Source: Clostridiaceae bacterium AM27-36LB (GTDB lineage Bacteria; Bacillota; Clostridia; Lachnospirales; Lachnospiraceae). Taken from it: a stretch of DNA of 64,000 nucleotides. The stretch spans positions 10,693 through 74,692 of the forward strand of contig QUJQ01000011.1 of the NCBI GenBank assembly GCA_003480725.1. Direction: 5' to 3'. Position 1 is the first letter of the stretch, and every line of letters starts with the position of its first letter. Under the pieces are notes generated by a model. It was not told where the DNA came from and searched no databases. It saw only the letters and a program-made list of their open reading frames with translations. Of the stretch, positions 21,939-31,600 are shown piece by piece. Both the position numbers and the translations under genes were made by a program.

Positions 21939-24135
21939 AAAATCATCTGTATATTTATCATACAGGATCTTGGCGATGGAAATTGTATCAGGAATCATAC
22001 TTCTTTGTGTGGCATTCTGGATCAGCATCCATGCAGATATTTTCAATGCTGGTCAACGGCTTTCCAGCACGGTAAATTATGTGAAGGAACAGTGCAATAA
22101 TAATCAGAGAATGGAGCTGGCATCAGAGACCAAGAGCCTGATGCGAATCATGGAAAGTGCAGAGTATATTAATCGGAATCTCGCCAGTGATATGGAAAAA
22201 GGTGGATTTGAGGAACCGGATCAGACAATGCTGAAAAATTATGCAAGAGAAAGTTATGTAACAGGTATTCTGCTGCTGAACCCACAGGGAGCAGTGGAGC
22301 AGGAGTATCATACGGATGAACGGAATGTCTGGGATCTATACGAAAATATTGATGCAGAAGCACTTCTGGATGTATGGAATTTTCCAGAGAAGACGTATGC
22401 ATCGAGAGTAAACTGCGAGGATGGTTCTTTTATTGACCTGGCAGCGGTGGGAAGAACAGACAGGTCAGGAATCATCGTTGCCTGTTACCATACATCCAAG
22501 GAGTATTGCCGTATTTTTGTCAATTCTATGGAGCAGCTTCTGACTGGATATTCTGTGAAACACGATGGAACGATAGTGATCAGCAACGGTGAAGAGATCG
22601 TGGCATCCAATGACAGCAGACTTGTGGGGACCCGCATGGATGACAACGAGATCCTGCGTACCATCAGAAGAAGTGCAGAAGGATCAAAACTTGTTCATGT
22701 CAGAGATGGCGGTGACACCGGTGGCAGAAGCTTTGGACTGATGGAACAGAGCCGGAATTATTATATTTATGCCTACATGCCGGAGCGGGGAGTATTCAAC
22801 AAGACGCCTCAGAATATGTTGTTTGTAGCTTTGGCATATCTGCTTGTTCTGATCATTGTCAACATGGTGAGATGGCAGACGGAGCAGAAATATCAGAAGC
22901 AGAAACTTCAGATACAGCAGGAATATGCTCAGAGATTGGAAAATAAGAATCTTCAGCTGGAAGAGTCTGTCAAAAGAGAGATAAAAGCAAATTCAGCCAA
23001 GACAGACTTTCTGGCCAGAATGACGCATGATATCAGGACACCGCTGAATGGAATCATTGGTCTGCTGAAAATGGAAGAGATTCATCCGGACGATCTGGAA
23101 CTGCTCCATGCGAACAGAGAGAAAATGCTGGTGTCTGCGGATCATCTGCTGTCGTTGATCAATGATATGCTGCAGATGAGCAAGCTGGAAAATGACGAAA
23201 TAGTTCTGACGCAAGATGCCATGGATCTGAATGCCTTGTTGATGGATGTGGTCACAATTGTAGAACAGCGTGCAGCGGATGCAGGAATTACGCTGGAATA
23301 TGACAAAGCATCAGATAAGGTTCTGTATCCTTATGTATACGGAAGTCCGCTTCATGTGAGACAGATTTTCTTGAATATCTATGGAAATTGTATTAAATAT
23401 AATCGGATAGGCGGAAAAGTCATTACGCATCTGGATTATCTTGGAACAGCAGATGGGATGGTGCATTACAGATGGATGATCTCTGATACGGGAATTGGAA
23501 TGAGTGAGAACTTTCTGGAGCATATTTATGAACCATTTGTCCAGGAACATTCTGATGCAAGAAGTGTCTACCATGGAACAGGTCTGGGGATGGCAATTGT
23601 GAAAAGACTGATAGATGAGATGAATGGAACCATTCAAGTGACCAGCCAGGAAGGAAAAGGATCTACATTCGTGGTTGTTCTTCCGTTCAAGATCGCAGAA
23701 AAAGAAAAGGTTGTGCAGCCAGAAGCTGCTGCGGGAGAAGCCTCGATCAGAGGTCTCCATCTTCTACTTGCGGAAGATAATGAACTGAATGCAGAGATTG
23801 CGGCAAGGCTGTTAAATGATGAAGGAGCAACGGTTCAGGTGGTTCGTGACGGGCAGCAGGCCATAGATGCATTTGCATCCCGTCCCCAGGGAACTTATGA
23901 TTCGATCCTGATGGATATTATGATGCCGAAGATAGATGGATATACGGCCACAAGAGTTATTCGTTCTACAAACCGGCAGGATGCAAAGGCCATTCCGATC
24001 ATTGCCATGACAGCCCATGTTTTTGATGAGGACGTGAAGCAGTGTCTGGAGGCAGGTATGAATGCACACCTGCCAAAGCCACTGCAGATGGAGAAGGTTG
24101 TCTCCACCATTGCAAGATTGTGTAAGAGAAAATAG
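21928..24135 (+). CDS. Hybrid sensor histidine kinase with receiver domain
   Basis: 735 residues. A membrane helix (about 14-34), a large extracytoplasmic sensor region (about 35-293, dCache-like) and a second helix (about 296-315) come first. A coiled-coil linker follows (YQKQKLQIQQEYAQRLENKN). HisKA has THDIRTPLNG, His near 366, and the HATPase has DTGIGM and GTGLGMAIVKR. A C-terminal receiver has LLLAEDN and the Asp near 660 in DSILMDIMMPKIDG. No Hpt or output domain is present, so a separate phosphotransfer partner is needed. ATG 21928 is chosen for its GGAGGT site and overlap with the lipoprotein gene; the longer frame lacks a family N-terminus. Confidence 0.9.
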   Translation: MKLKKSSVYLSYRILAMEIVSGIILLCVAFWISIHADIFNAGQRLSSTVNYVKEQCNNNQRMELASETKSLMRIMESAEYINRNLASDMEKGGFEEPDQTMLKNYARESYVTGILLLNPQGAVEQEYHTDERNVWDLYENIDAEALLDVWNFPEKTYASRVNCEDGSFIDLAAVGRTDRSGIIVACYHTSKEYCRIFVNSMEQLLTGYSVKHDGTIVISNGEEIVASNDSRLVGTRMDDNEILRTIRRSAEGSKLVHVRDGGDTGGRSFGLMEQSRNYYIYAYMPERGVFNKTPQNMLFVALAYLLVLIIVNMVRWQTEQKYQKQKLQIQQEYAQRLENKNLQLEESVKREIKANSAKTDFLARMTHDIRTPLNGIIGLLKMEEIHPDDLELLHANREKMLVSADHLLSLINDMLQMSKLENDEIVLTQDAMDLNALLMDVVTIVEQRAADAGITLEYDKASDKVLYPYVYGSPLHVRQIFLNIYGNCIKYNRIGGKVITHLDYLGTADGMVHYRWMISDTGIGMSENFLEHIYEPFVQEHSDARSVYHGTGLGMAIVKRLIDEMNGTIQVTSQEGKGSTFVVVLPFKIAEKEKVVQPEAAAGEASIRGLHLLLAEDNELNAEIAARLLNDEGATVQVVRDGQQAIDAFASRPQGTYDSILMDIMMPKIDGYTATRVIRSTNRQDAKAIPIIAMTAHVFDEDVKQCLEAGMNAHLPKPLQMEKVVSTIARLCKRK

Positions 24136-24147
24136 TAGATGAAAGTA

Positions 24148-25011
24148 TCAGGAATCTCCGCGTAACAGGGCAATCTCCTCCTTGTAGGGAGCCCGGGTAT
24201 TCTTTTTGTCGCCATCAATGGGAATCCATGGGGTCTCAAGGATCTTCGGTACATCAGTAAAATCCGGATGATGTACTATATAGGATAGTGCATCAAATCC
24301 GATGTACCCTTTTCCGAGGTTTTCATGTCGATCCTTGTGGGCTCCACATGGATTTTTGCTGTCATTGATGTGGAAGACAGCAATCTGATCTTTGCCGAGA
24401 ATGTGGTCAAAGGTATCAATTACACTGTCAAAGTTGTTGATAATGTCATATCCGGCATCGTGAGTGTGGCAGGTATCAAAGCAGACCCGGAGACGGTCTT
24501 TTTTCACCACACCATCATAGATCTGAGCCAGTTCTTCAAAAGTGCGTCCGATCTCAGTGCCTTTTCCGGCCATGGTTTCAAGCGCGACCAGACAGCTGGT
24601 ATCATCGGTGAGCACTTCATTCAGTCCTTTGACAACAGATGCAATACCGGCTTCTACACCGGCCCCTACGTGCGCGCCGGGATGAAGAACCATGATATTA
24701 CTTCTACAGGCATCGGCACGGGTCAGCTCCAGCCGGAGAAAATCAGTGGCAAGCTGGTAAGTGTCCGGGTTTATAGTATTTCCAAGATTGATGATATAGG
24801 GTGCATGGATGACAAATTCATGGATATTATTTGCCTCCATGAGCTTCCAGGCAGCGTCAATATTTAATTCACTGATATCCTTGCGGCGGGTATTCTGGGG
24901 TGCGCCGGTATAGATCATAAAGGTGTTTGCTCTATAGGACAGTGCTTCCTCTACGGATCCCAGCATCATTTTTTTGCCGCTCATTCCCACATGGGAACCA
25001 AGTTTTAACAT
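24148..25011 (-). CDS. nfo: Endonuclease IV (AP endonuclease)
   Basis: 287 residues, normal for the family. TIM-barrel metal-binding motifs are intact: GSHVG at the N-terminus, [65 protein letters not shown] and ILETPWIP. It cleaves DNA at abasic sites in base-excision repair. It converges on the hybrid kinase gene with a 12-base gap and no visible terminator between them. GAGGAGG precedes the ATG. Confidence 0.96.
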   Translation of the reverse strand: MLKLGSHVGMSGKKMMLGSVEEALSYRANTFMIYTGAPQNTRRKDISELNIDAAWKLMEANNIHEFVIHAPYIINLGNTINPDTYQLATDFLRLELTRADACRSNIMVLHPGAHVGAGVEAGIASVVKGLNEVLTDDTSCLVALETMAGKGTEIGRTFEELAQIYDGVVKKDRLRVCFDTCHTHDAGYDIINNFDSVIDTFDHILGKDQIAVFHINDSKNPCGAHKDRHENLGKGYIGFDALSYIVHHPDFTDVPKILETPWIPIDGDKKNTRAPYKEEIALLRGDS

Positions 25012-25112
25012 AGGTGTCCTCCTCTTAGTGTTCGTATATGTAATGTCTCTATTTTACACAAGCGTGACCAGTCCTGCAAGCCTGAAACATGTATGGTACA
25101 GGTTCATCCGGC

Positions 25113-25141
25113 TTGACAAATATCACCATTTTCCCTATACT
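25113..25141 (+). promoter_or_regulatory. Sigma-A promoter for the TRIC-family gene
   Basis: TTGACA (25113-25118) and TATACT (25136-25141) are separated by 17 bases and lie 22 bases before the start codon. It probably also serves argS, which follows after a short gap. Confidence 0.8.
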
Positions 25142-25163
25142 TAATTAAGTTTCGAGGTGTACA

Positions 25164-25799
25164 ATGAATATACAATTAATAGCAGAGATAATGGGAACCG
25201 TCGCATTTGCCATCTCTGGAGCCATGCTTGCCATTGAACGGAAAATGGATCTATTTGGTATTGTGTTTCTGGGGATCGTAACGGCAGCCGGAGGCGGTTT
25301 TATCAGGGATATGACACTGGGGATCGTGCCGCCTGCCATGTTTTCCAGTCCAATGGTCCTGCCGCTGGCAATTTTGTCATCGCTGGCAGTGTGTGCGCTG
25401 GTTGCCTGGCTCTATAAGGGATCTGATGAGGAGCTTCATGGAGAACGGTTTCAGTGGATCCTGAACTTTACAGATGCCATCGGCCTTGGGCTGTTTACGG
25501 TGGCAGGAGCCAATACGGCCATTGACAGTGGATATGGGGACTATCATGCTTTTGTGATCTTTCTGGGAATGCTCACGGGTGTGGGCGGCGGAATGTTCCG
25601 GGATGTGCTGGCAGGGATCATGCCTGCGGTGCTCAGAAAGCATGTATATGCCTGTGCATCCTTAGTGGGCGCGATCTGTTATCTGGGACTTTTATGTGCA
25701 ATGCCAAGAGGATATGCCATGTTTACAGGAGCTATGATCGTGGTTGTGATCCGTCTGCTGGCAAGTCATTATAAATGGAATATACCAAGAGTGATGTAA
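25164..25799 (+). CDS. Trimeric intracellular cation channel family protein (YadS/UPF0126)
   Basis: 211 residues with seven hydrophobic segments arranged as an internal repeat. The repeated glycine-rich turns are TAAGGGFIRDMTLGIVPP and TGVGGGMFRDVLAGIMPA, the signature of the UPF0126/TRIC family. Bacterial members form trimeric monovalent cation channels; a glycine transport role has been suggested for some. It precedes argS by 22 bases. Confidence 0.9.
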   Translation: MNIQLIAEIMGTVAFAISGAMLAIERKMDLFGIVFLGIVTAAGGGFIRDMTLGIVPPAMFSSPMVLPLAILSSLAVCALVAWLYKGSDEELHGERFQWILNFTDAIGLGLFTVAGANTAIDSGYGDYHAFVIFLGMLTGVGGGMFRDVLAGIMPAVLRKHVYACASLVGAICYLGLLCAMPRGYAMFTGAMIVVVIRLLASHYKWNIPRVM

Positions 25800-25821
25800 A
25801 CAAATAAGGAGGACAAAGTAG

Positions 25822-27588
25822 ATGAAGAAAATGCTGGATCTGTTATCCGCAGAGGTTGCAAAAGCTTTTGCTGAAGCAGGTTATGATGAGAAATATGCCC
25901 GTGTCAGTCTGTCCAATCGACCGGATCTGTGCGAGTATCAGTGTAATGGTGCCATGGCGGTAGCCAAAGAGTACCATAAGGCACCGATTATGATCGCCAA
26001 TGCAGTTGTGGAAGCTATGCAGGGATCTGAGGTGTTTGGAGAAGTCCAGGCGGTGAATCCGGGATTCATCAATATGAAAGTGAACAACGAGTACCTGAGT
26101 CAGTACCTGAATGGTATGGAGAAGGATGAACGGATGGGCTGTGAGAAAGCAGAGAATCCGAAGACCATTATGATCGATTACGGCGGACCTAATGTGGCAA
26201 AGCCGCTGCATGTAGGACATCTTCGGTCTGCGATCATTGGTGAGAGTGTGAAGAGGATTGCCCGATTTGCAGGACATAAAGTGATCGGCGACGTGCATCT
26301 GGGAGACTGGGGTCTTCAGATGGGACTGATCATTACCGAGCTTCGCGAAAGAAAACCGGAGCTGGTATATTTTGATGAGGCATATGAGGGAGAGTATCCG
26401 GCAGAAGCACCGTTTACCATCTCTGAACTGGAGGAAATATATCCGACAGCCAGTGGAAAATCCAAGCAGGATGAAGCGTATAAAGAGGCTGCCATGCAGG
26501 CAACTTATGAGCTGCAGCATGGAAGAAGAGGCTATCAGGCTCTTCTGAAGCATATTTTAAATGTGTCTGTCACAGACCTGAAGCGTAATTATGCAAACCT
26601 GAAAGTGGATTTTGATCTGTGGAAGGGCGAGTCTGATGCACAGCCATATATTCCGGATATGGTACAGAAGATGAAAGATGGCGGATATGCTTATGTGAGT
26701 GATAATGCGCTGGTCGTTGATGTGAAGGAAGATACAGACACCAAGGAAGTACCGCCTTGCATGCTGCTCAAATCTGATGGAGCTTCTCTGTATACGACCA
26801 CGGATCTGGCTACGATTGTAGAGCGTATGAAGCTCTACAACCCGGATGAGATCATCTATGTGGTAGATAAACGTCAGGAAATGCATTTTATCCAGGTATT
26901 CCGCTGTGCAAGAAAATGCGGACTGGTAACGGATAAGACTGAACTGAAATTCTTAGGATTCGGTACCATGAATGGAAAAGACGGTAAACCGTTCAAGACC
27001 AGAGATGGTGGCGTCATGCGTCTGGAATATCTGTTAAAGGATATCAACGAGGAGATGCTCAAGAAGATCCAGGAAAGTCGTCCTATGGAGGAGAAAGAAG
27101 CAGAGGAGACCGCGAAGATCGTAGGTCTGTCTGCAGTCAAATACGGAGATTTGTCCAATCAGGCTTCCAAGGATTATATTTTTGATGTGGAGCGTTTCAC
27201 TTCTTCAGAAGGAAATACTGGTCCTTACATCCTGTATACGATTGTAAGAATCAAATCCATCCTGAGAAAATATGAGGAGTCCGGCAAGAAGGCGGGCGAA
27301 GGAAAGATCGGAGCAGGCAGAAGCGACAGTGAGAAAGCACTGCAGCTGGAGCTGTCCAAATTCAACAGCGTGATGGAAACGGCATTTGAAGAGTGCGCAC
27401 CTCATAAGATCTGTGCTTATATTTATGATCTTGCCAATGCTTTCAATAAGTTCTATCATGAGACCAAGATCCTTGCAACAGATGATATGGAAGCACAATC
27501 TTCATGGATCAGCCTTCTTCTGCTGACCAGACGGGTACTGGAGACCTGCATTGATATGCTTGGATTTGAAGCACCGGAGAAGATGTAA
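25822..27588 (+). CDS. argS: Arginyl-tRNA synthetase
   Basis: 588 residues. An N-terminal Add1 domain, then the class I HIGH motif as HVGH in NVAKPLHVGHLRSAIIGE. GTMNGKDGKPFKTRDGGVM takes the place of KMSKS, as is usual in ArgS. The C-terminal DALR anticodon-binding domain contains YDLANAFNKFYHETKIL. It charges tRNA-Arg. AAGGAGGAC precedes the ATG. The CPBP protease gene follows after a single base. Confidence 0.96.
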   Translation: MKKMLDLLSAEVAKAFAEAGYDEKYARVSLSNRPDLCEYQCNGAMAVAKEYHKAPIMIANAVVEAMQGSEVFGEVQAVNPGFINMKVNNEYLSQYLNGMEKDERMGCEKAENPKTIMIDYGGPNVAKPLHVGHLRSAIIGESVKRIARFAGHKVIGDVHLGDWGLQMGLIITELRERKPELVYFDEAYEGEYPAEAPFTISELEEIYPTASGKSKQDEAYKEAAMQATYELQHGRRGYQALLKHILNVSVTDLKRNYANLKVDFDLWKGESDAQPYIPDMVQKMKDGGYAYVSDNALVVDVKEDTDTKEVPPCMLLKSDGASLYTTTDLATIVERMKLYNPDEIIYVVDKRQEMHFIQVFRCARKCGLVTDKTELKFLGFGTMNGKDGKPFKTRDGGVMRLEYLLKDINEEMLKKIQESRPMEEKEAEETAKIVGLSAVKYGDLSNQASKDYIFDVERFTSSEGNTGPYILYTIVRIKSILRKYEESGKKAGEGKIGAGRSDSEKALQLELSKFNSVMETAFEECAPHKICAYIYDLANAFNKFYHETKILATDDMEAQSSWISLLLLTRRVLETCIDMLGFEAPEKM

Positions 27589-27589
27589 G

Positions 27590-28444
27590 ATGAAGAAAGA
27601 TCGTACAAAACTGTCTGTTTATCATCTGTGGCGTGCGATATATCCCATGCCCCTGTATCAGCTGATACAGGGGCTGGTTTTATCTGCGGCCGTGTTTTTC
27701 TTATTTTCTATGGGAATTGGCGATGGATCTTTGACCACGCTGATGAAAGTGTTTCCGGATATAACCGTGGTCTATCTGATGATCAGCGGAGTTCTGTCTA
27801 TCCTGTTGTTTGGATGGATCTACCACAGGGATGTACAGGAACGTAAAAACAGGGCAATCTGGGAAGAGCATACGCATCTGGGAGCGGGGACAATTCTTCT
27901 GATCATGCTGGGAGGTGCCGGAGTGGCACTGGCAGGCAATCAGCTGGTGAATCTGACTCCGCTTATGGAACTGTCGGAAAATTATGTGGAGACCAGTGAA
28001 GCTCTCAGTGCCGGCAATGCCTGGCTGGAACTGTTCTGTGTAGGTGTTCTGATGCCGGTGGCAGAAGAAGTGGTCATGAGAGGTCTGGTATATGGAAGAC
28101 TTCGGGATATGATGAGACCACTTCCGGCAATCCTGTGGAGTGCGTTGTTTTTTGGACTCTTTCATGGAAATCTGGTGCAGGGAGTCTATGCCACGGCCTG
28201 CGGCATCTACCTGGGCTGGATCATGGAACGGTTCCGCACGATCAAAGCAACTGCGGTGGCGCATATTGCTGCAAATGCGTTCATCACGATCCTGTCGGCT
28301 ACGGCATTTTATCAGGAACAGTATGTGAACAGTGTCAAGTTCTGGGTGTTGACAGGTATTGGTGTGATTGCACTGGTTGTTGCAATATGGAAGCTGAGAG
28401 AAGGATATAATATTCAAGATAATTTAGAAAATAACGGGGACTGA
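27590..28444 (+). CDS. CPBP-family intramembrane glutamic protease
   Basis: 284 residues with about eight membrane helices. The CAAX/CPBP motifs are all present: motif 1 EEVVMRGLVYGRL, motif 2 FGLFHGN (FxxxH), motif 3 HIAANAF (HxxxN). The ATG at 27590 lies one base after the argS stop; a longer frame inside argS is rejected. Members act in peptide maturation, immunity to self-made bacteriocins or other regulated proteolysis. No bacteriocin gene is nearby, so the substrate is unknown. Confidence 0.9.
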   Translation: MKKDRTKLSVYHLWRAIYPMPLYQLIQGLVLSAAVFFLFSMGIGDGSLTTLMKVFPDITVVYLMISGVLSILLFGWIYHRDVQERKNRAIWEEHTHLGAGTILLIMLGGAGVALAGNQLVNLTPLMELSENYVETSEALSAGNAWLELFCVGVLMPVAEEVVMRGLVYGRLRDMMRPLPAILWSALFFGLFHGNLVQGVYATACGIYLGWIMERFRTIKATAVAHIAANAFITILSATAFYQEQYVNSVKFWVLTGIGVIALVVAIWKLREGYNIQDNLENNGD

Positions 28445-28464
28445 GTAAGATCAGTCCTTTTTTT
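28438..28464 (+). terminator. Terminator after the CPBP gene
   Basis: GGACTGA and TCAGTCC form a perfect 7-pair stem with a 6-base loop followed by seven T. The left arm contains the stop codon of the CPBP gene. It closes the TRIC-argS-CPBP unit. Confidence 0.85.
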
Positions 28465-28612
28465 GACTAAAAAATTTATGTTTTTTAAAAATCACGGACT
28501 TTAAATTGTTTGTATCAAAAAGCTTAGAAAAGAAAATAACTGAAAATCAAATAAAATTTCGGATAAAAATCACTGTTTTCAAATAATCAGATAATTACAT
28601 GGAGAAAGTGGA

Positions 28613-28641
28613 TTTACAAACGAAAAAAATGGGTGTACACT
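28613..28641 (+). promoter_or_regulatory. Promoter of gltB
   Basis: TTTACA (28613-28618) and TACACT (28636-28641) with 17 bases between, in an AT-rich 227-base leader. The bases from 28465 to 28612 hold no gene or obvious riboswitch. Confidence 0.6.
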
Positions 28642-28691
28642 TTATAAAAATTGCAAACAAAACAAGAGATACAAAGAGAAAGGTATAGCTT

Positions 28692-31600
28692 ATGAAGGAA
28701 CAAAGAAGTCAGGAATGTCCAGAACAGCAGGGAATGTATGATCCGAGCTTTGAACACGATAACTGTGGTATCGGAGCAGTGGTCAACATCAAAGGAATCA
28801 AGTCACATAAGACCGTAGAAGATGCCTTAAGCATCGTGGAGAACCTGGAGCATCGTGCAGGTAAAGATGCAGAAGGTAAGACCGGAGACGGTGTAGGTAT
28901 CATGGTTCAGATCTCCCACAAATTTTTCTCCAAAGAATGTGCAAAGCTTGGAATTGAGCTTGGTGGAGAGAGAGAATATGGTATTGGAATGTTTTTCCTG
29001 CCGCAGGATGAACTGAAACGCAATCAGGCAAAGAAGATGTTTGAGATCATCGTGGAGAAGGAAGGCATGAACTTCCTTGGCTGGAGAGAAGTGACCACCA
29101 ATCCGAAGGTGCTGGGAAGCAAAGCACTGGAGAAGATGCCAAGCATCATGCAGGCATTTATCCAGAAGCCGGAGGATGTGGAAAAGGGACTGGATTTTGA
29201 CCGGAAGCTCTATATTGCAAGACGAGTATTTGAGCAGTCCATCGAAGATACTTATGTGGTATCCTGTTCCAGCCGTACTTTGATCTACAAAGGTATGTTC
29301 CTGGTAGGACAGCTTCGTTCCTTCTTCCAGGATCTGCAGAGTCCGGATTATGAGAGTGCCATTGCACTGGTCCACTCCCGTTTCTCCACCAACACAATGC
29401 CAAGCTGGGAGCGTGCACATCCGTATCGCTTCCTGGTACATAATGGTGAGATCAACACCATCAAAGGTAATGCAGATAAGATGCTGGCCCGTGAGGAGAC
29501 CGTAGAATCTGAGCATCTGAAGGGAGAATTCCACAAGATCCTTCCGGTTATCAGTGCTTCCGGTTCTGACTCCGCTATGCTGGATAATACGCTGGAGTTT
29601 CTGGTTATGAGTGGTATGGATCTGGCGTTGGCAGTGATGATCCTGATACCGGAGCCGTGGCTGAATAACCGTACCATGTCTCAGAAGAAAAAGGATTTCT
29701 ATCAGTATTACGCAACCATGATGGAGCCGTGGGACGGTCCGGCTTCCATCCTGTTCACAGATGGAGATGTGATGGGAGCAGTTCTCGACAGAAACGGACT
29801 TCGTCCTTCCAGATACTATGTAACTACCGATGATCAGCTGATCCTGTCATCTGAGGTAGGTGTGCTGGATATTGATCCGTCCAGAATCGTAGAAAAAGAG
29901 CGTCTTCATCCGGGTAAAATGCTGCTGGTTGATACCAAACAGGGAAAAATTATTGATGATGATGAACTGAAAGAATATTATGCAAACCGTCAGCCCTATG
30001 GTGAGTGGCTGGATCACAACCTTGTAAATCTGTCCGACCTGAAGATCCCGAATCAGCGGATCGAGGAGTATACTCCGGAAGAACGTGCAAGACTGCAGAA
30101 AGCATTCGGCTACAATTATGAAGATGTGAGAAATTCCATTATGAGCATGGCATCTAATGGAAGTGAGGCAACTTCTGCTATGGGTATTGATGTACCTCTG
30201 GCTGTATTGTCTGAGCATCATCAGCCGCTGTTCAATTATTTTAAGCAGCTGTTTGCACAGGTAACCAACCCGCCTATCGATGCGATCCGTGAGAAGATCG
30301 TGACCTCTACCACCATTTATGTTGGAAAGGCTGGCAATCTTCTGGAAGCAAAACAGGAGAACTGCTGTGTGATGAGGATCAACAATCCGATCCTGACAGA
30401 GACAGATCTTCTGAAGATTAAAAATATGAAAAAGCCGGGCTTTAAGGTAGAAGTCCTGCCAATTATCTATTATAAAAATACCAGTCTGGAAAAAGCGATT
30501 GACCGACTGTTCGTGGAAGCTGACCGTGCATACCGTGATGGCGTGAACATTCTGATCCTGTCTGACCGCGGTGTGGATGAGAACCATGTGGCAATCCCGT
30601 CTCTGCTGGCGGTATCCGCTCTTCAGCAGCATCTGGTACGGACCAAGAAGAGAACATCCGTGTCCATCATTCTGGAGTCCGGTGAACCAAGAGAGGTACA
30701 TCATTTTGCAACCCTGCTGGGCTATGGTGCCTGCGCAGTCAACCCGTATCTGGCACATGAGAGCATTCATGAACTGATCGACAAGAAGATTTTGAATAAA
30801 GATTATTATGCAGCGGTGGCTGACTACGATCAGGCAGTCATCAACGGTATTGTAAAGATCGCTTCCAAGATGGGTATTTCCACGATCCAGTCTTATCTGG
30901 GTTCCAAGATTTTTGAAGCCATCGGTATCAATAAAGAAGTAGTTGACCGGTATTTCACCAACACCGTCAGCCGGATCGGTGGTATCGGTCTTAAAGAGAT
31001 CGGTGAGCAGGTAGAGCTGATGCACTCCTCTGCATTCGATCCTCTGGGACTGACCACCAGCACTGCACTGAACAGTCTGGGTCTTCACAAGGAGAGAAGC
31101 GGTGGGGAGGAACACCTTTATAACCCAAGAACCATTTCCCTTCTGCAGCAGTCAACCAGAGAAGGCAACTATAATCTGTTTAAGCAGTATACCTCTTTAG
31201 TAGATGGTGAGAACAATCATGGACAGCTCAGAACCCTTCTGGATTTCAAATATCCGAAGAAGGGTATTCCTCTGGAGGAAGTAGAGAGCGTAGAGTCCAT
31301 CGTGACCCGTTTTAAGACCGGTGCCATGTCCTATGGATCTATTTCTCAGGAAGCCCATGAGTGTCTGGCTATTGCCATGAACCAGCTCCATGGTAAATCC
31401 AATACTGGTGAGGGCGGTGAGAGTATTGAACGTCTGACTGTCGGATCGGATGGATTGAATAAATGCTCTGCGATCAAGCAGGTGGCAAGTGGACGTTTTG
31501 GTGTTACTTCCAGATATCTGGTAAGTGCACAGGAGATCCAGATCAAGATGGCTCAGGGTGCAAAACCAGGAGAGGGCGGACATCTGCCGGGTGGAAAAGT

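Noticed and set aside
24148..24254. Frames overlapping the 3' ends of the hybrid kinase and nfo
   Set aside because: Both real genes are well supported and meet with a 12-base gap; the extra frames are antisense shadows.
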